A program made the translations under genes and the position numbers. Source: Phanerochaete sordida (taxonomy: Eukaryota > Basidiomycota > Agaricomycetes > Polyporales > Phanerochaetaceae). Taken from it: a stretch of DNA of 64,000 nt. Below, one piece after another: positions 10,866 through 23,029 of the stretch. The stretch spans positions 348,158 to 412,157 of the forward strand of contig BPQB01000029.1 in assembly GCA_019973155.2 (NCBI GenBank). The letters run 5' to 3'. How positions within the stretch are numbered: the first letter of the stretch is position 1; every line of letters starts with the position of its first letter. Below the pieces are notes generated by a model that was not told where the DNA came from, did no database searches, and saw only the letters and a list, made by a program, of their open reading frames with translations.

Positions 10866-12425
10866 ATGGAGATGCAAAAGCCCCCCGCGAAGCGACGCAA
10901 GCTCGTGGACAAGAACATCCCGAATGCGCTCCTCCATTCGCCGGAGTACACGGTGGACTCGCAGATGTACCAGGACCTCGTGGAAATGGAGCGCAAGCTC
11001 GACTGGACGATCACGCGCAAGCGCACGGAGGTGCAGGACACGCTCACCCGGCCCATGACGGTGCGTGCGGCGGCCATGGCGTTCGGAATGTCGCTGAAAC
11101 GGACGAGCAGACGACGCGCACTTTGCGCGTGTTCCTAAGCCATACGGTGTCTGGACAGCCGTGGCAGCAGACAGAGGGTGCCCAGCCGGAGGTGAATGCG
11201 GAGACGGGCGAGGGTGCCCCGGCGTGGCAGCTGAAGATCGAGGGACGGCTCCTTGAGGTGCGTACCATCCCCTCTCTAAGTACTCCACGACTCACGTGTC
11301 ACATCCTTTGCAGCTACCAAACCAGCGTTCGAAGGACCGCACACCGCCGCGGAAGTTCTCTACATTTATCAAGCATATGGTCGTTGAACTCGAGAGGGAC
11401 CCTGCACAATACCCGGACAGCAATGTTGTCGAGGTATGCACGAACTGCGAATACCCCACTTATTGGTTCTCACATGGAGGCAGTGGACAAGAAACCCAGC
11501 ACAGAATGTCCCGCCACTTGACGGATTCGCGGTCCGAAGAAGGGGCGACGTTCCGTTGAAGATACGGGTCGTCATGCACTTAGAACAGCAGCCTGAGGTA
11601 TATCGTGTTCATGCAGAGCTTGGTGAGTAGGAACTCGCTGTCGCCTGCTGCATCTTTCTGATTATTATCACAGGAAACCTCCTTGGTATCAAGGAAGACA
11701 CAAGAGTGGGCGTTGTACAGGCTCTGTGGAACTACATCAAGCTGCAAGACCTTCAAGACAAGGTCGATAGGCGACTCATTCGCGCTGATGCTCAACTTCG
11801 AGGAGTACATCACATGTCTCTGACGCCTTCTGCCCTGCTAACCGGTGCTTCTAGATATTCGGAGCCGACGCGATACAATTCCAACAAATACCCGATCGCG
11901 TCAACCGCTTCCTTGGGAAGGCTGATCCAATAGTTCTTCATTATACTCTAGACCCGACTGTACCGCCCCCAGAGAAGCCTATGGCGTACGACATCGAGGT
12001 GAAGATGGACGACACAGCGATGAAGAGCCGCATTAGCCACGTTTCCGTGAACATGGCCACGGAGAGCGCAAAGGAGCTCGCGAAGATAGACGACGAGGTG
12101 CGCCCTCCTGTTATCTCTTCACCTCTCCTGGCTCACGGCTCCCCAGATCGCGCTGCACATGCAGTCTCTCCAGAACTCACATCTGAAACGCACCTTCCTC
12201 AAGTCGTTTGCGGACAAGCCGCAGGAGTTCATCCAGACATGGCTCGAGTCGCAGTCACGCGACTTGGAGACGGTCCTCGGTAGCGGCCCGAGCGAGGGCT
12301 CGACTGTCCGGCAAGACGACCTTCGGCGCAGCGAGTACTTCCGCTTGCCGTGGGTTGAGGAGGCTGTCGCGGTGCAGGAGGGCCTGCGGCTGGCTGCAAA
12401 AGCGAATCCTGCTCTGGGACAGTAA
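10866..12425 (+). CDS. SWP73: SWI/SNF and RSC chromatin-remodelling subunit (SWIB, BAF60 type)
   Basis: Non-catalytic core subunit of SWI/SNF-type nucleosome remodellers (SMARCD/BAF60, yeast Swp73 and Rsc6, fission yeast Ssr3). Seven exons: 10866..11060, 11111..11257, 11314..11433, 11484..11622, 11674..11804, 11855..12097, 12147..12425, 417 aa. The N-terminus is basic (KPPAKRRKLVDK), followed by DQMYQDLVEMERKLDWTI-type sequence and RTLRVFLSHT. The SWIB/MDM2-type domain covers about residues 165-245 (VVMHLEQQPEVYRV, GVVQALWNYIKLQDLQDK). The C-terminal part has helices typical of the family and RRSEYFRLPWVEEAV at the end. All introns are about 50 nt. Which complex it serves, or both, cannot be read from sequence. 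Confidence 0.93.
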
Positions 12426-12618
12426 CTGTATTAGATCCGCCGGAACATATTGCTTTACCACTGCTCTTCTGTCCTCTATTCTTCTTCCTACTCAGTATTG
12501 CTGTGTGAGAGGTGGTGTTTGTGCCTCAGCCTGAGCTCGGACGCGTGGGAATATCGCGTCCATTTCCGATGGCGCTGCTGCCTTGCCCGTTACCACTACC
12601 ACTCTCCGCACATCGACC

Positions 12619-13264
12619 ATGGACGTGAACTTCAGGAAGATTGACATCGACCAGTATGACGAGGACGTCCTCCTAGACAGCGAGCTTTACGAGGCGGACC
12701 CGCGGGACCCTGCCCAGGTCTTGGATGACACGAAGCAGAAGGCGACCGCCGTACGCAGCTCACTCTCGAAGTACGCACTTGCCCCGTAACATGCGTTTCA
12801 CAGCGGGCTCACGAAAGCTGTCTGTAGAGGAGACATAGTTGGCGCTCTTACCCTTGTTCTGGCCGATGCGCCTTACGGACCGAACGTGGAGGAGGCGAAG
12901 GTGCGTAATGACTGCGCGTCACGGCCGCACATGCTCATGCACGTCCCCACCGCGTAGAACCTGAACCTTCAGACTCTCGTCACCATCCTGAACAGCACAA
13001 AGGCGACGGAGATCCCTGGCGTCGTCCGGGGCCTGTCGCAAGACACGCAGGACACCCTCATGAAGTACCTCTACAAGGGCATGGGTCTGCCAGGATGGGG
13101 AGATGTCAGCGGGAGTGTGCTGTTGGGCTGGCACGAGAAGGTACGCGAGCTGTGCAGCAGCCTTCCTGCGACGCGATGGCTGACTTGGCTCCTGTCCCCA
13201 GCTGACAGAGGTTGCGGGCACTGGTTGCATCGTCAGGGCCATGACGGATAGAAGACTGGTTTAA
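12619..13264 (+). CDS. ARPC5: Arp2/3 complex subunit 5 (p16)
   Basis: Subunit of the actin-nucleating Arp2/3 complex. Model: 12619..12770, 12804..12900, 12958..13140, 13202..13264, 164 aa. The N-terminus NFRKIDIDQYDEDVLLDSEL matches the family closely, followed by DPAQVLDDTKQKATAV, PYGPNVEEAKN, TILNSTKATEIPGVV and MKYLYKGMGLPGWGD; it ends with the conserved VMTDRRLV-like tail (AMTDRRLV). The first intron is only 33 nt by this model, short even for this genome, but its GTACGC donor and CACAG acceptor restore the expected LSNGLTKA. Lies 193 bp after the SWP73 homologue on the same strand. Confidence 0.94.
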
Positions 13265-13663
13265 TGGAATAGGAGGACGCTAATCTTGTACAATATCCGG
13301 AATCTCTACCTCTCGACGTATATCCAGCCTAGTCATCGCACGTTTGAGGTCCGGTGCAGCGCGAAGTCACCATGACCCGTGCTACACCGGGGTGGGACGA
13401 GCGACCCGCGCTCCGGGGGCTCGAGATTGGGACGGAGATAGCGATCTCCTTTCCGGCGAACGTTCGCTCCCGTAGCGCATTGCCTCGTTGCCTTGAGTCC
13501 TCCTGAGTCTTCCAACTCGAGGGCGTTGGGGCCCGACGTCGCCATATAACGGCCGGATGCTGGGCGCTTACGCCAATTTGTGACTTCATCCACAACCACA
13601 ACCACCGCAGACAGCGCCCGTCGTCTGCGAGCAACCCAGCCCTTGTCGTCTTCAATCTGTTAT
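13265..13663. other. Intergenic, upstream of F-box/WD40 gene
   Basis: 399 bp. An open frame runs through the right half without a plausible start of its own. Nothing else seen. Confidence 0.4.
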
Positions 13664-16352
13664 ATGCCCCATAGCCTATCCAGCGCATCCCTCCACAAAG
13701 ACACGCACAAGCACAAACAGACGACCTCGAACAAGCACGGCAGCCAACATGGACGCCCCGACCCTGCTCAATTCAGGCTGCTCGAGCTTCCTGCCGAGTC
13801 CCTCACACATATCACGTCGTTCCTCGACCCCATCTCTCTCCTCGCGCTCGGCCGCACCAACCAGAGGCTGCACGAACACATAGAGGACGAGAATACATGG
13901 CGCCGGGCCTACGTCAATCAGTTCCTGGGGATTTCCCCTGAGGGCGACATCTACGAGTCGTCGAGCCCGACAGGCAGCCCCGGGAAGGCCCTGATGCTAC
14001 GCAGGGAGGAGGTCACTTGGAAACGGGAGTTCGTGCGCAGGTGGAATCTCAAGAGGTCAGTCAAGTCCCTATCTACGCAGGCCAAGGCTCACGCTTTCGC
14101 ATTCGCAGACGATGGGAGAACATCCGCCCCTCCACGATCAGCCACACTCCCGTCCACTCAGCCGTCGCTGAGATGCACCTCATGCCCTCTGCGTCGCCCG
14201 ATCCCGCGCTGCTGACCGCATCGCTGCGCTACGGCATCGTCGCCCGGTCGCTTCCCCTGAAGGGCAAGACTCTGCGCGGGTTCTTGGACGCCTCGGGGAC
14301 GCTGAACGGCATTGGGCACGGCAACCCTAACGCCGAGTTCTCCCCGGACGTCTCGCGCTGCGTCATGTCCGCCGATGGCGGTACCGCGCGAGTCCTCTGG
14401 GGCTTCCGCACCGGGGCGGTCGCCGTGACCACTGCCCCGAAGGCCATGGATGCCGCCCGTGCCGTTGGCGCGCGCTGGCTCCGTTGCGCTATCAACGACG
14501 CGCACGAAGGTGCAGTAGAGGACGCCGCCTGGGGTGTAGAGCCGGGCAACGCCCCCAGGTTCTTTGTCACCGGCGGCGCTGACGGTCGCGCGAAGATCTG
14601 GGACGCGAAGCGCGTCTCCTGCGTATGGACGTCGCAGCTGAAACCTGGGCAACTTTTGAGGGATCCTATTGTCAAGATCGCTGTCGACATCGCTGCAGGC
14701 GTAGTCGCGGCCGCACTCAAGAGCGGAGAATCCGTGGTTTGGACCGGGTTCTCGACATTCTTCGACGAGTCTACGAAGTCGATCGACGACAGTTCTATCA
14801 AGGAGATTCGCGTTCCTGCTCCGAAGAGCAGCGTTTCCTCGGGCCCCTACGCCGACGCTCATGCGACAATGACGATCACAGCCTTCCACCTGTTCTGCGA
14901 GTCCCCCTCGCAGATCTCGCTCCTCGCTTCGTATAACGGCGAGCCACGCCTGACTCGCAGTGCTGTCAGCCTTCCTACGGGTTCCGTCGAACAGACCGTC
15001 TTTGGCGACGACGCGACTGGTGCGGTCACTGCCACTTGCCCCGTCTTCGCATCGAAGCCGGGTGACCATAGCTTCGTCCTCGCGGGAGACCAGCTTGGTT
15101 CAGTCAGCGTCTTCCCATGGAACGGCATCCCGACTTTGTCCACTTCTCCTCAGCCCATACGCTCTGTTCCCGCCATACGCAAATTCCAGGCCCACGACGG
15201 CGGGGCGGTCACTGCCCTCGTCTGGACGCCAACTGCGATCATCACCGGCTCCTCTGTGGGCACCCTGCGCGCCTTCGATTCGCTTACCCTGCTGTCTATG
15301 CGCGGCTTTACCTACCCGACGGTGCGCAATAATGTCGAAGACCACGTGAAGGGTATTGTGGTCGAGCGCGACTTCTTCGCCGCCAGCATTGGGGACCGCA
15401 TCGTCGCCTGGCGCGGAGAACCTCAGGGCAAGACTCACAAGGTTCCGAAGGGCAAGGGCACCAGCCGGTCTTCGAACGCCATCGCTAAGTGGCATCGTAA
15501 GTGAGCTCTCCTTGTAATGCTTACAGTCGGCTGACTCTGCTTGCAGAACAAGTTGAGATTTCGCGAGAGATCAAGGAGTCTCGTCGCGAGCTGGAATACG
15601 AGCACGAGCACGTTCAGCAAGGTTATGGCCGTGCACGCGAGCAGAACCACACGCTGGAGCACCTCGGCCTCACCGAAGTTGAAGCAGTCGAGTATGTCCT
15701 CATGCTCAGCCGCGACGAGGAAGAGCGCCGTCGCCTCGAGCAGAACCGCGACGAGTTCGAGGTCTTCGGTGGCGACTTCGATGAGGACGTTCAGACTCCC
15801 ATCACCTCGCCGCCAAGCTTCCTCGACACGGCCTCGTCCAGCACGAACCGCTACGGTTTCCCCAACCGCGCGCAGTTCGCGCCCTCCTCGTCCATGGCGA
15901 AGATTCAAATCTCGCCGCGCGTGCGCCCCGAGCCCACGGAAGCAGGCTTCTCCTGCAGCCCCCTCTCGCGCTCCGTCTCCGGATCGCTCTCCTCGTCGAT
16001 ATCCTCGTCGCGCGGCCTCTCGCGCACAAGCAGCCAGGCGCCGTCGCGCGGCGACCCCACGCAGTTCCCCGCGATGGCCGCGACGCCGACGCGCCGCTCG
16101 ATCTCGGGCAGCCCCGCGTCGGCGCGCAGCGCGTGGAGCACGCCGCTGCGCGCGGCGCACTCGGAGGGGCCGTCGTCGCCCCGCGCGTCCGCCTCTGTCG
16201 CGGGCTCGCCGGCGGCGCCGCGCGCCCCCGGCGTGTCGCTCCTGTCGGAGAAGTTCGCGGAGGCGATGGCGGTAAGGGAGGAGGACGAGGACCTGCGCTA
16301 TGCGCTTGAGCTCAGTCTCGCTGAGGCGCGGAGCCGTGGGGAGGGGGTGTGA
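13664..16352 (+). CDS. F-box / WD40 / UIM protein, Ufo1-like
   Basis: Likely SCF substrate adaptor comparable to yeast Ufo1 and fission yeast Pof10. Model: 13664..14055, 14109..15496, 15547..16352, 861 aa. An F-box lies at about residues 43-85 (LLELPAESLTHITSFLDPIS ... LGRTNQRLHE). WD40-like blades follow, the clearest being FFVTGGADGRAKIWDAKRVS and HDGGAVTALVWTPTAIITGS. The C-terminal third is Ser/Ala/Pro-rich and disordered, with helices resembling ubiquitin-interacting motifs: EVEAVEYVLMLSRDEEE and, at the very end, a textbook UIM DEDLRYALELSLAEA. The start is the first in-frame ATG; an ATG at 13750 is out of frame with the F-box, so the true start could differ. Confidence 0.88.
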
Positions 16353-17623
16353 ACGGCCTGATTGTGGTTTGTCCAGAGTTCCGCTGGTACCGTCGTGCAC
16401 ATGAATATGTTTTTGGCTTATGAATGCTTCGCAGTTTATGTTTCCTTTCTCCTAGCTTGTGGCTTATTCGCACCTAATGTCTTCTACAGTTGACTCGTAT
16501 GTTATGCAACATGTCGCGTATATTCCAGAGCAGGGCATGATCAGGTGATGTAAGTATCTGCTACTTACCGAGTAAGAAGCTAAGGCTTATGTCGGTAAGA
16601 GGCCACTATTATTTGGCTACATTCAACTACTGGCTTTCCACTTCAAGGTAAATTGAGCCCCCTGTAGTCAGCTAGCCTGCACCTGTCTGCATACGAAGAT
16701 GCCCCTTCTTGTCCTCCTGACCATACTGTACAGTAAGCAAAGTCTTGGCGGAGCGGGGCAGGTTAGACTTTGAGCCAATCGAGGGCCGAGTGCTCGCCGG
16801 CGGGCACTCGTAGCGTCGCCGGTCTCGAGGATTACTGACTACCCGGTGGTCATCGATCGTCAGGATTTCGAGCACAATACCACGCAGGGAGTATGGCGGC
16901 CGACGCTGGAGGCTGCCGTCGGGCCCGATGTCGCGTCGATGGACTAAGGCTGCGCGGTCGCTGCTCTTGGCTCATGCAAGCCCCGCCCAGTGGTAAGCTG
17001 CACAGGAATTATGGCCTCAGCTCTGTGTTGACAAGGCTCCAAAAGGTGCGAGTTCATTATTCAGCACACTGCACATGCGCGTGTGGGTCTGTATTGGAGG
17101 AGTGACCATGGAAGATCCATCGCACACCGTAACTACGGCGGCGTTATGCAGCGCCCGTCGCGACGATGCTTCGTTGCGGTCCCGCTGCGGGCTCGGAGGG
17201 CCGTCGAGTGTCAAAAGCTCGAGCTTTAGGAAGACACCGCACAAAATCCTACGCAGCGTTTGAGGTGATGAGAGTGTAATGCATTTTTAATCGTTATTTT
17301 TACAGCGAGGCAGCGGAGGAGGAGCCGTTCGCGACGAGGATGCGGAGAACGACGTCTAGACCGCGCAGGCACCGAGCGCGCACCCGCTTCCGATCAGGGC
17401 GATCAGTAAGCCCGGATTACCGCCAGCCGAGGATGTGTCATTATGTTTGTTTGTTGAACTTGCCCACGTCGTTCCGCTGTCTCTTCCTCTTCCTCAAAGC
17501 TGTCTGCCGTCCCGTTCTTGCTCTGTGACACCTGCCACTCGTTTTCACCTGCTCTCATTAGTGTATTCACTGTCTTTACTTGCTGTGCTCCCTGTCCCAA
17601 TACCCGTCAAAACGCTACACAAG
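16353..17623. other. Intergenic with a small hairpin
   Basis: 1,271 bp without a gene I can support. It contains a perfect inverted repeat GTAAGTA/TACTTAC (16550-16568). The right end (from about 17440) is C/T-rich and should be the 5' UTR and promoter of the RlpA-like gene. Confidence 0.5.
16550..16568. repeat. Inverted repeat GTAAGTA-5-TACTTAC
   Basis: Seven-base perfect arms around a five-base loop (TCTGC), downstream of the Ufo1-like gene. It could form a short stem in either transcript. A longer stem with the same core is at 45948-45980. Confidence 0.5.
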
Positions 17624-18576
17624 ATGCTGTTCAACAAGTCCATCTTCGCCACTTTTGCATTGGCGGCAGCGGTCGCCGCCCGACCGCACGACGTCGCCCA
17701 GCACCACCATGCCGCTGCCGGCGGCCCGCACGTGGACCCCGCTCATAATAGCACACTGCTCAAGCGCGGCCAAAGCTTCCAGAGCGTGCGCCTGAGCATG
17801 TACTATCCCGAGACCGGGAACCAGGTCGCCTGCGGAGGCTATTACCACGATAATGACATGGTACGCATTCTATCATCCTGCGGTTGTGCAAAACCTGACA
17901 AATGTTCTCGCAGATTGTCGCGCTCAATGCAGCAGTGAGTCTCATCTAGGACGCATTTCTTTGCACGAGCTCACAAACTTCGATAGCAATTCGAGGCCGC
18001 GAACGGCGCAATGTGCGGCCAGCAGATCACGCTCACGCGCAACGGCAAGAGCGTACAGGCGACCATCGTCGATGAGGTACGCGCTACGCTCCCGTCTACG
18101 CGCTCTGCCGCGTCCTCACGCTACCGCAGTGCCCCTCGTCCAGCTGCCCGTACGGCGGCCTCGACTGCTCGCCCGCGATCGCGAGCGCACTGGGCTTCTT
18201 CAATGACCTCGTGTGGGACGGCGCGTGGACCATCGGCGGCGGCGATCCCGCGCCGGCGAGCTCCTCGCAGGCGCCTCCGCCCCCGCCGTCGCCGTCAAAG
18301 ACCAGCTCGACGCCGCCCCCGCCCCCGCCGTCCTCGACGTCGAAGTCGCATACCACTACCACGACTACGTCCTCGAGCACCCCCTCGTCCACGCCCGCAT
18401 CGACCTCGTCCACTGTCTCGTCATCCAGCTCGTCCAGCTCCAGCGCCGCGTCCGCTGCCTCTTCCGCCGCCGTTACTCCGACGCCCACTGCGACTCCTGC
18501 TTCGAACATCGCGAACCTTTACACGAACATTGTAAACATGGCGCTGCTCGCGGCTGCAAGCGAAAATACCCATTAG
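17624..18576 (+). CDS. Secreted RlpA-like (double-psi beta-barrel) protein, copy 1
   Basis: Extracellular protein of the RlpA/barwin-like class, related to the fold of expansins and cerato-platanins; a role at the cell wall is family inference. Model: 17624..17860, 17914..17934, 17987..18076, 18130..18576, 264 aa. Residues 1-21 are a signal peptide (hydrophobic FATFALAAAVAA then RP). After a dibasic KR-like LLKRGQSF site comes the barrel: SMYYPETGNQVACGGYYHD, MCGQQITLTRNG, ATIVDE and CPSSSCPYGGLDCSPAIA. The second exon is only 21 nt (encodes IVALNAA). The C-terminal ~110 residues are a Pro/Ser/Thr-rich, probably O-glycosylated tail. Exons 1-3 have the same lengths as in the copy at 35.2 kb (237, 21, 90 nt). 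Confidence 0.88.
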
Positions 18577-19848
18577 CCCGCTCCTTAGCTTCGCGTCCAC
18601 TCCAACCCCGCGCTTCTGATGGCCAACCGTAGTGTTATTGAGCTACTTAGCTGCGGATCGGCAGCTTTTCGCTCGAGTACCCTGGTCGCTGGGCACTTAT
18701 ACTACCTAATTCTTTGAACCGACTGTCCGACAGCCCATATTTTCTTTGGTAATTTGGAGTGTATCAGCAGCTCGGGAGTGAGCCATTGAGCGCCGCATGG
18801 AGGTATGCAAAATGTAAGTATGTGATATCAGGGACAACTTCTCCGGCGAATGCGCTCTGCCCCTCGTTCAAAGGTCATCCAGAGTGAAATAATGGAGAGA
18901 ATGAGCTATCAGTCTAGGTTGAATGGTATCGACTGGGACTGTGACACGACTCGTCCATCTAGCGACGGCGTCCATCTAGCGACAGCGTCCATCTTCCTCC
19001 AAAGTATTGATAATGGGGAAAGTATAAACGACAAGCACCGACGGGGCTGATACTTGCGACTAGTAGGAGCTATAGAAACTATACTGCGCAAAAAACAGGT
19101 GGGTGAGCAATCGGACTATAAACCCTTCGCAACTAAATCCTTGAGCCCCACGCTCTCCTTCAGACGGTATATTAGGGCCCACCGATCTATCGAGGCTATC
19201 TCAGTCGGCCGCCTAATTGCTCGCCTTTGCCGGAGGCGCAAGAGGAAATTTGGCCACGCCTGCAAGTAAGTACAGTGAAATGGCTCCGGGTCCTCTGATG
19301 GCGCGCGATATGCTCTGGTGAGGCTGGAAATCTGGACAGCTGATAAATCGTAGACTCGAAAATGTCTGCAGATTGTAGCAGAGTGTGTCGACGAGGACAA
19401 CGTCGAAGTCGATAGCGTTACAAGTCAAGTTCTTCGCGTCACTGGTGTACCCTGCAACCTGTGCAATGCCGAGCATGAAATCAGGTTTTGGATCTGGATG
19501 GCTCACACCTGTATCGCCTGCGACATTGAAGGAGGAGGAGAGGGTCAATAGAATGGGGGAGGTAGACCATTCGGTGCCGGGAGCAGGCTGCAATTTGAAG
19601 CGTGCTATACATCACATACAGTCTCGACGGTGTCATCACCCTGTCAGACGGCGGTGTCTACTCCCCATACTTGATTGCTGGGTTGTCCTGATCGGATAAG
19701 CGAGTGTTGCATGCGTGACTCGGATCAGGACTAGTACTGCCTCCGCGGCTGCCTCCCGTAAGCATCCTCCCTCGCTATCTCGCTGCGTTCTGCTTTTTGG
19801 CGAGAGTTTGGACTGAGATACTGGTATCTTAGTCTAGTGCTCCATGAT
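18577..19848. other. Gene-poor stretch
   Basis: 1,272 bp with no supported gene. Holds a short tandem repeat (18946-18990). Confidence 0.5.
18946..18990. repeat. Short tandem repeat, GCGTCCATCTAGCGAC unit
   Basis: Two full 16-bp units (CGTCCATCTAGCGACG and its near copy) plus a partial third unit (GCGTCCATCTT). Too short to be a classical minisatellite; likely replication slippage in noncoding DNA. Confidence 0.6.
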
Positions 19849-20889
19849 TTACACCCTGATGGAGCACACAGAGAGCGTGGGCTGCCAGGTTCCTCTCGAG
19901 ACATGCTCGAGAGAATGCAACACAATATTCTCGAAACCTATGCCTCCGGGACCGATACGCCACGGATCGGGGACCGAGTCCGCACTGCGCGCGTTCTTCT
20001 GGAAGCAAGACATTGTATGATCAAATGCTTGTTTATGAATTAAGACGATCCACGTACTTGCGTCATATTCTTGATCGCGAGACAAACGCGCTGCAGTAGT
20101 TTGGCCTTCGACACCGGCTGGCGATTTTTCTTGTGGTCGAGGACATTGATCGCCTCGTCGAAAGTAGGGCTACCTGGATACTATTACCAGATCGGATTGC
20201 GATAAAGATGAGCGTTTGTAGAACTGGCACTCACATTGATCCGAAGGTGTATTTTTTCTGCGGATGTGCCAGGCGGCACCGCAGGCTGTTCGTCCCAGCT
20301 CGCAGGTATGTTTGCCATATCAATCAGAACGTGCCACGGGTATATCGGAACGCCGTGATGCAAACTATAGTCAATCGTGGGCTGGGCTTTGAAAGAGTTT
20401 CCTCTTCCAGTATAGCGACGTTGGGGGATCTCCCGGAATGGGGCTAGTTCTGCATCGGAGCCTCCTTGAAGTCCACGAAGAAATCTTGGATCTTGCGTGC
20501 ACCTCATCCCATAGGGAACTATATCATTGCTTACGCTGTCCTGCTGCCCTGGGGATTTTTGAGTCATTTTTAACGACGGGCTGACTTGTGCGCCATCCAT
20601 GACCGGTGCAGTAGCCCAAGCGGTTACGTTGGAGGGTCCGACGATGCCGATGTCGTGTCTAGATGCTTCGTACACAGTATTCAACAGAGCAGCTTGGCGC
20701 GGCAAATTGATTAAAGGCACAGGAGGGGGCAGGCCGGTCAAATCGACTCTTCGTGCGACCTGCAGTACATCAAATAAGCGGTGTTGCTGCTGTGACTTAT
20801 GAAGCACGTACAGAGTAAGGGGTAAGATATTTGAGCAAATTGGGCCTCTCCGGTAGCGATATCGAGCCCTGTGGCCCGTTGGGGTCCAT
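19849..20889 (-). CDS. Orphan WRIG-family protein, copy 1
   Basis: Lineage-specific protein of unknown function, one of five in the window. Model: complement of 19849..19998, 20058..20180, 20235..20759, 20812..20889, 291 aa. The start MDPNGPQGSISLP was placed by splice phase: donor GTACGT and acceptor CTGCAG bring it into frame with the long exon. Family core: WHVLIDMANIPASWDEQPAV then EKIHLRIN, intron, AINVLDHKKNRQPVSKAKLL, intron, DPWRIGPGGIGFENIVLHSL and GTWQPTLSV. The exon between the two conserved introns is exactly 123 nt, as in the other four copies. No signal peptide or membrane segment. It lacks the DSGYxS motif of the tandem copies. Stands alone in a gene-poor stretch. Confidence 0.8.
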
Positions 20890-22830
20890 CTTGACTAGGA
20901 CTATCACGGCTTTGGGAAGGCTGGAAAATTCGAGTGTTCATGAACGAGCTTAGCCATAGTAAAAGCAGCAGACCTGGATGATAGCGAGGCACAGTACGAG
21001 GTGAGCGGCGCATTATACGTGAGCAGTCATTTGGTACTGCGGAGCGGCCAATAACCAAACTACCACGATGGGGGAGACCCTGGGCAGAAAATTGCGCACT
21101 TAGCCCTGAAACTTGTAGGTATCCATGTGGGCTCGTGCCATCTACCGGCCCCCGCTAAGGCGTCACCTGTCGCGTGGAATACACGCGGATTTGAAGTACC
21201 TGAACGCATGCCAGTGGTTGTCAGTACGTGAATGAACTGTGGCCATACCAGCAGCCGCTAGAGGCACGTTCTTGCCTCTCATTTAATGAGGAGGACTCGG
21301 TCGCTTTGCGCGAGGGAAAGACTAACAACATGACCGGCGGTACTGGCCATCTCGTAAACAGCTGTTTCCTAATTTTCGTACTTATTGATCCCCATGCGCG
21401 GCTGCAGCGAGTGACAGCTTGAGAGTTGATGTCAGCGGCTACATCGGATGCATGCAGGGCTGCGCATTGTGTGCCATAGATCAGCGCTACGGTAGATACT
21501 GTATTAATACGACCACATCGGATGTCATCAATTATAGACCTGCCATTCTGTCCGATATTTAACGTCTGTCACCTGTCATAGGGAGCTCATCCGATCATGA
21601 CGCTAAAGAACTGCCATCGTGTAGAATCGGTTTTTCGGCATGCGGCGCCACCTCTAACACCGTCGCAACATACGAAGCCCCATGCAGAGCCGAATCGCGC
21701 TGCACGCAGATAGTCATCATACCCGACGGTAACTCAGCGTGGAATATCAAGGCCACTGTCACTTCAAGACTCCATATCCGCTCTGCTACGTCTACAACAT
21801 GCATAGCGCATAAGCAGAGACTATCATGCAGAGAAATAGTGCTATGCGAACAGCTGCCCATTTTCCATCGCGCCTGCGGCGTTCACCACGTCTACTTACT
21901 GCGTAATAGTAGGAGTCAACCCAATGAACGCGTGGCACCGGATCGCACGGAACGAGTGGGCTAAATTGACGAAGAGTCGGGAAGGACACCTTAATTTCCC
22001 GGGACAGTAGTGCCATCGGAACGCGCGCATATACATGTAGAGGACCGGTACTACTAAGTTCAACACATCGGGCATGCAGCAATCATTGATATATGATGGA
22101 AAGGCTCAGACTTGCGCCCGTATGGCTAATGACTCCACAGGTCTACGGATATCTTCTCTGGCCGGTCACATGCTGCGACCGGGTGCAGCTGCGTAAGTGG
22201 GGCGCCGTCCGAGACGAAATGTGCTGATTGAACGTAGCAAAGCCCTGGGTAAATTAGCTTGGTAGGAAGACAACCTCAAGCAGCCACTGGAGCTGTGAAA
22301 AGTATACAGATCAGAACAGTGCTGAGGCGAGTGCTTGTATTGCCGCGATCCGATTTCTACTGTGCTTGTGTAATTTCTAGACGACGTAGAATCCGTAGAA
22401 AGGACAGCATTCTATAGAAATGACTCATCTCTACGCTACGTACTGCTCAAAAGGAAAGGAGTGAACCGCGGCGAGAACGGCGTCGCCCTGGCGCGCGGAT
22501 GACCCGGAAACACCGCGTTCTCACAGGTGCTTTGATTTGATCTCGGACCACGCCTCTCCATGCTTGTGGCTGGAGACATTAGAAAATTTTCTAGACATTC
22601 TACCAGAGCAACCAAGTCAGTGTGTTCCTAGTATAGTGGTGGCGCTACCTCGCTCACCTGCTACTATCACCTCGTACCTCTGGCGAATGGGTGATCTGCG
22701 CGATATTAGGCATCTTCCACAGGCTATCAGCCAGTGTAGTGTGATGATAGCGGTGGCGAGTAAGCCGCCCGCAAGCGTGCTAGATGAGACGCAGGCTGGA
22801 CGTTAGCAAGGATCAACATCAATGTTCTCG
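20890..22830. other. Long gene-poor stretch
   Basis: About 1.9 kb with no coding frame of convincing length or composition and no recognisable transposon domains. Base composition is more even than in the genic parts, consistent with old decayed DNA. Confidence 0.5.
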
Positions 22831-22837
22831 TGGGTCC

Positions 22838-22935
22838 CCTAGGGCCGAGGCACTACAGCGGCGGGACGGCACCCCTGGACCGCCACGCGGTCGGAGGTGC
22901 TCGGGGTCCTAAGTGTCAGGGGACCCGCATGGTGA
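22838..22935 (+). repeat. Diverged dispersed repeat, copy A
   Basis: Shares a run with the reverse complement of 37098-37200: GCCGAGGCACT, then GGTCGGAGGTG-TCGGGG and CAGGGGACCCGC in the same order and spacing, with substitutions between. It could be the end of an old mobile element or a noncoding repeat. It lies directly before the dead RlpA copy. Confidence 0.5.
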
Positions 22936-23029
22936 ACGAAATGAGGATTTCCATACTTACTATACGGCATCGGACCAGACGGAGGGATCACATACGTACA
23001 GGCCGGGGATTCGGGCACTTCGGGCACTG

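Noticed and set aside
13750..13880. ATG at 13750 (MDAPTLLNSG) as start of the Ufo1-like gene
   Set aside because: It is out of frame with the F-box and stops after about 44 codons.
14158..15069. Minus-strand frame of 303 codons
   Set aside because: Antisense of the WD40 exon; no domain and no splice context.
15435..16400. Long minus-strand open frame (321 codons) opposite the Ufo1-like gene
   Set aside because: Antisense shadow of a GC-rich third-position-biased exon; Arg/Ala/Gly-rich composition with no domain, while the plus strand encodes F-box, WD40 and UIM.
20890..22830. Possible transposon in the gene-poor stretch
   Set aside because: No terminal repeats, transposase or reverse-transcriptase motifs could be seen.
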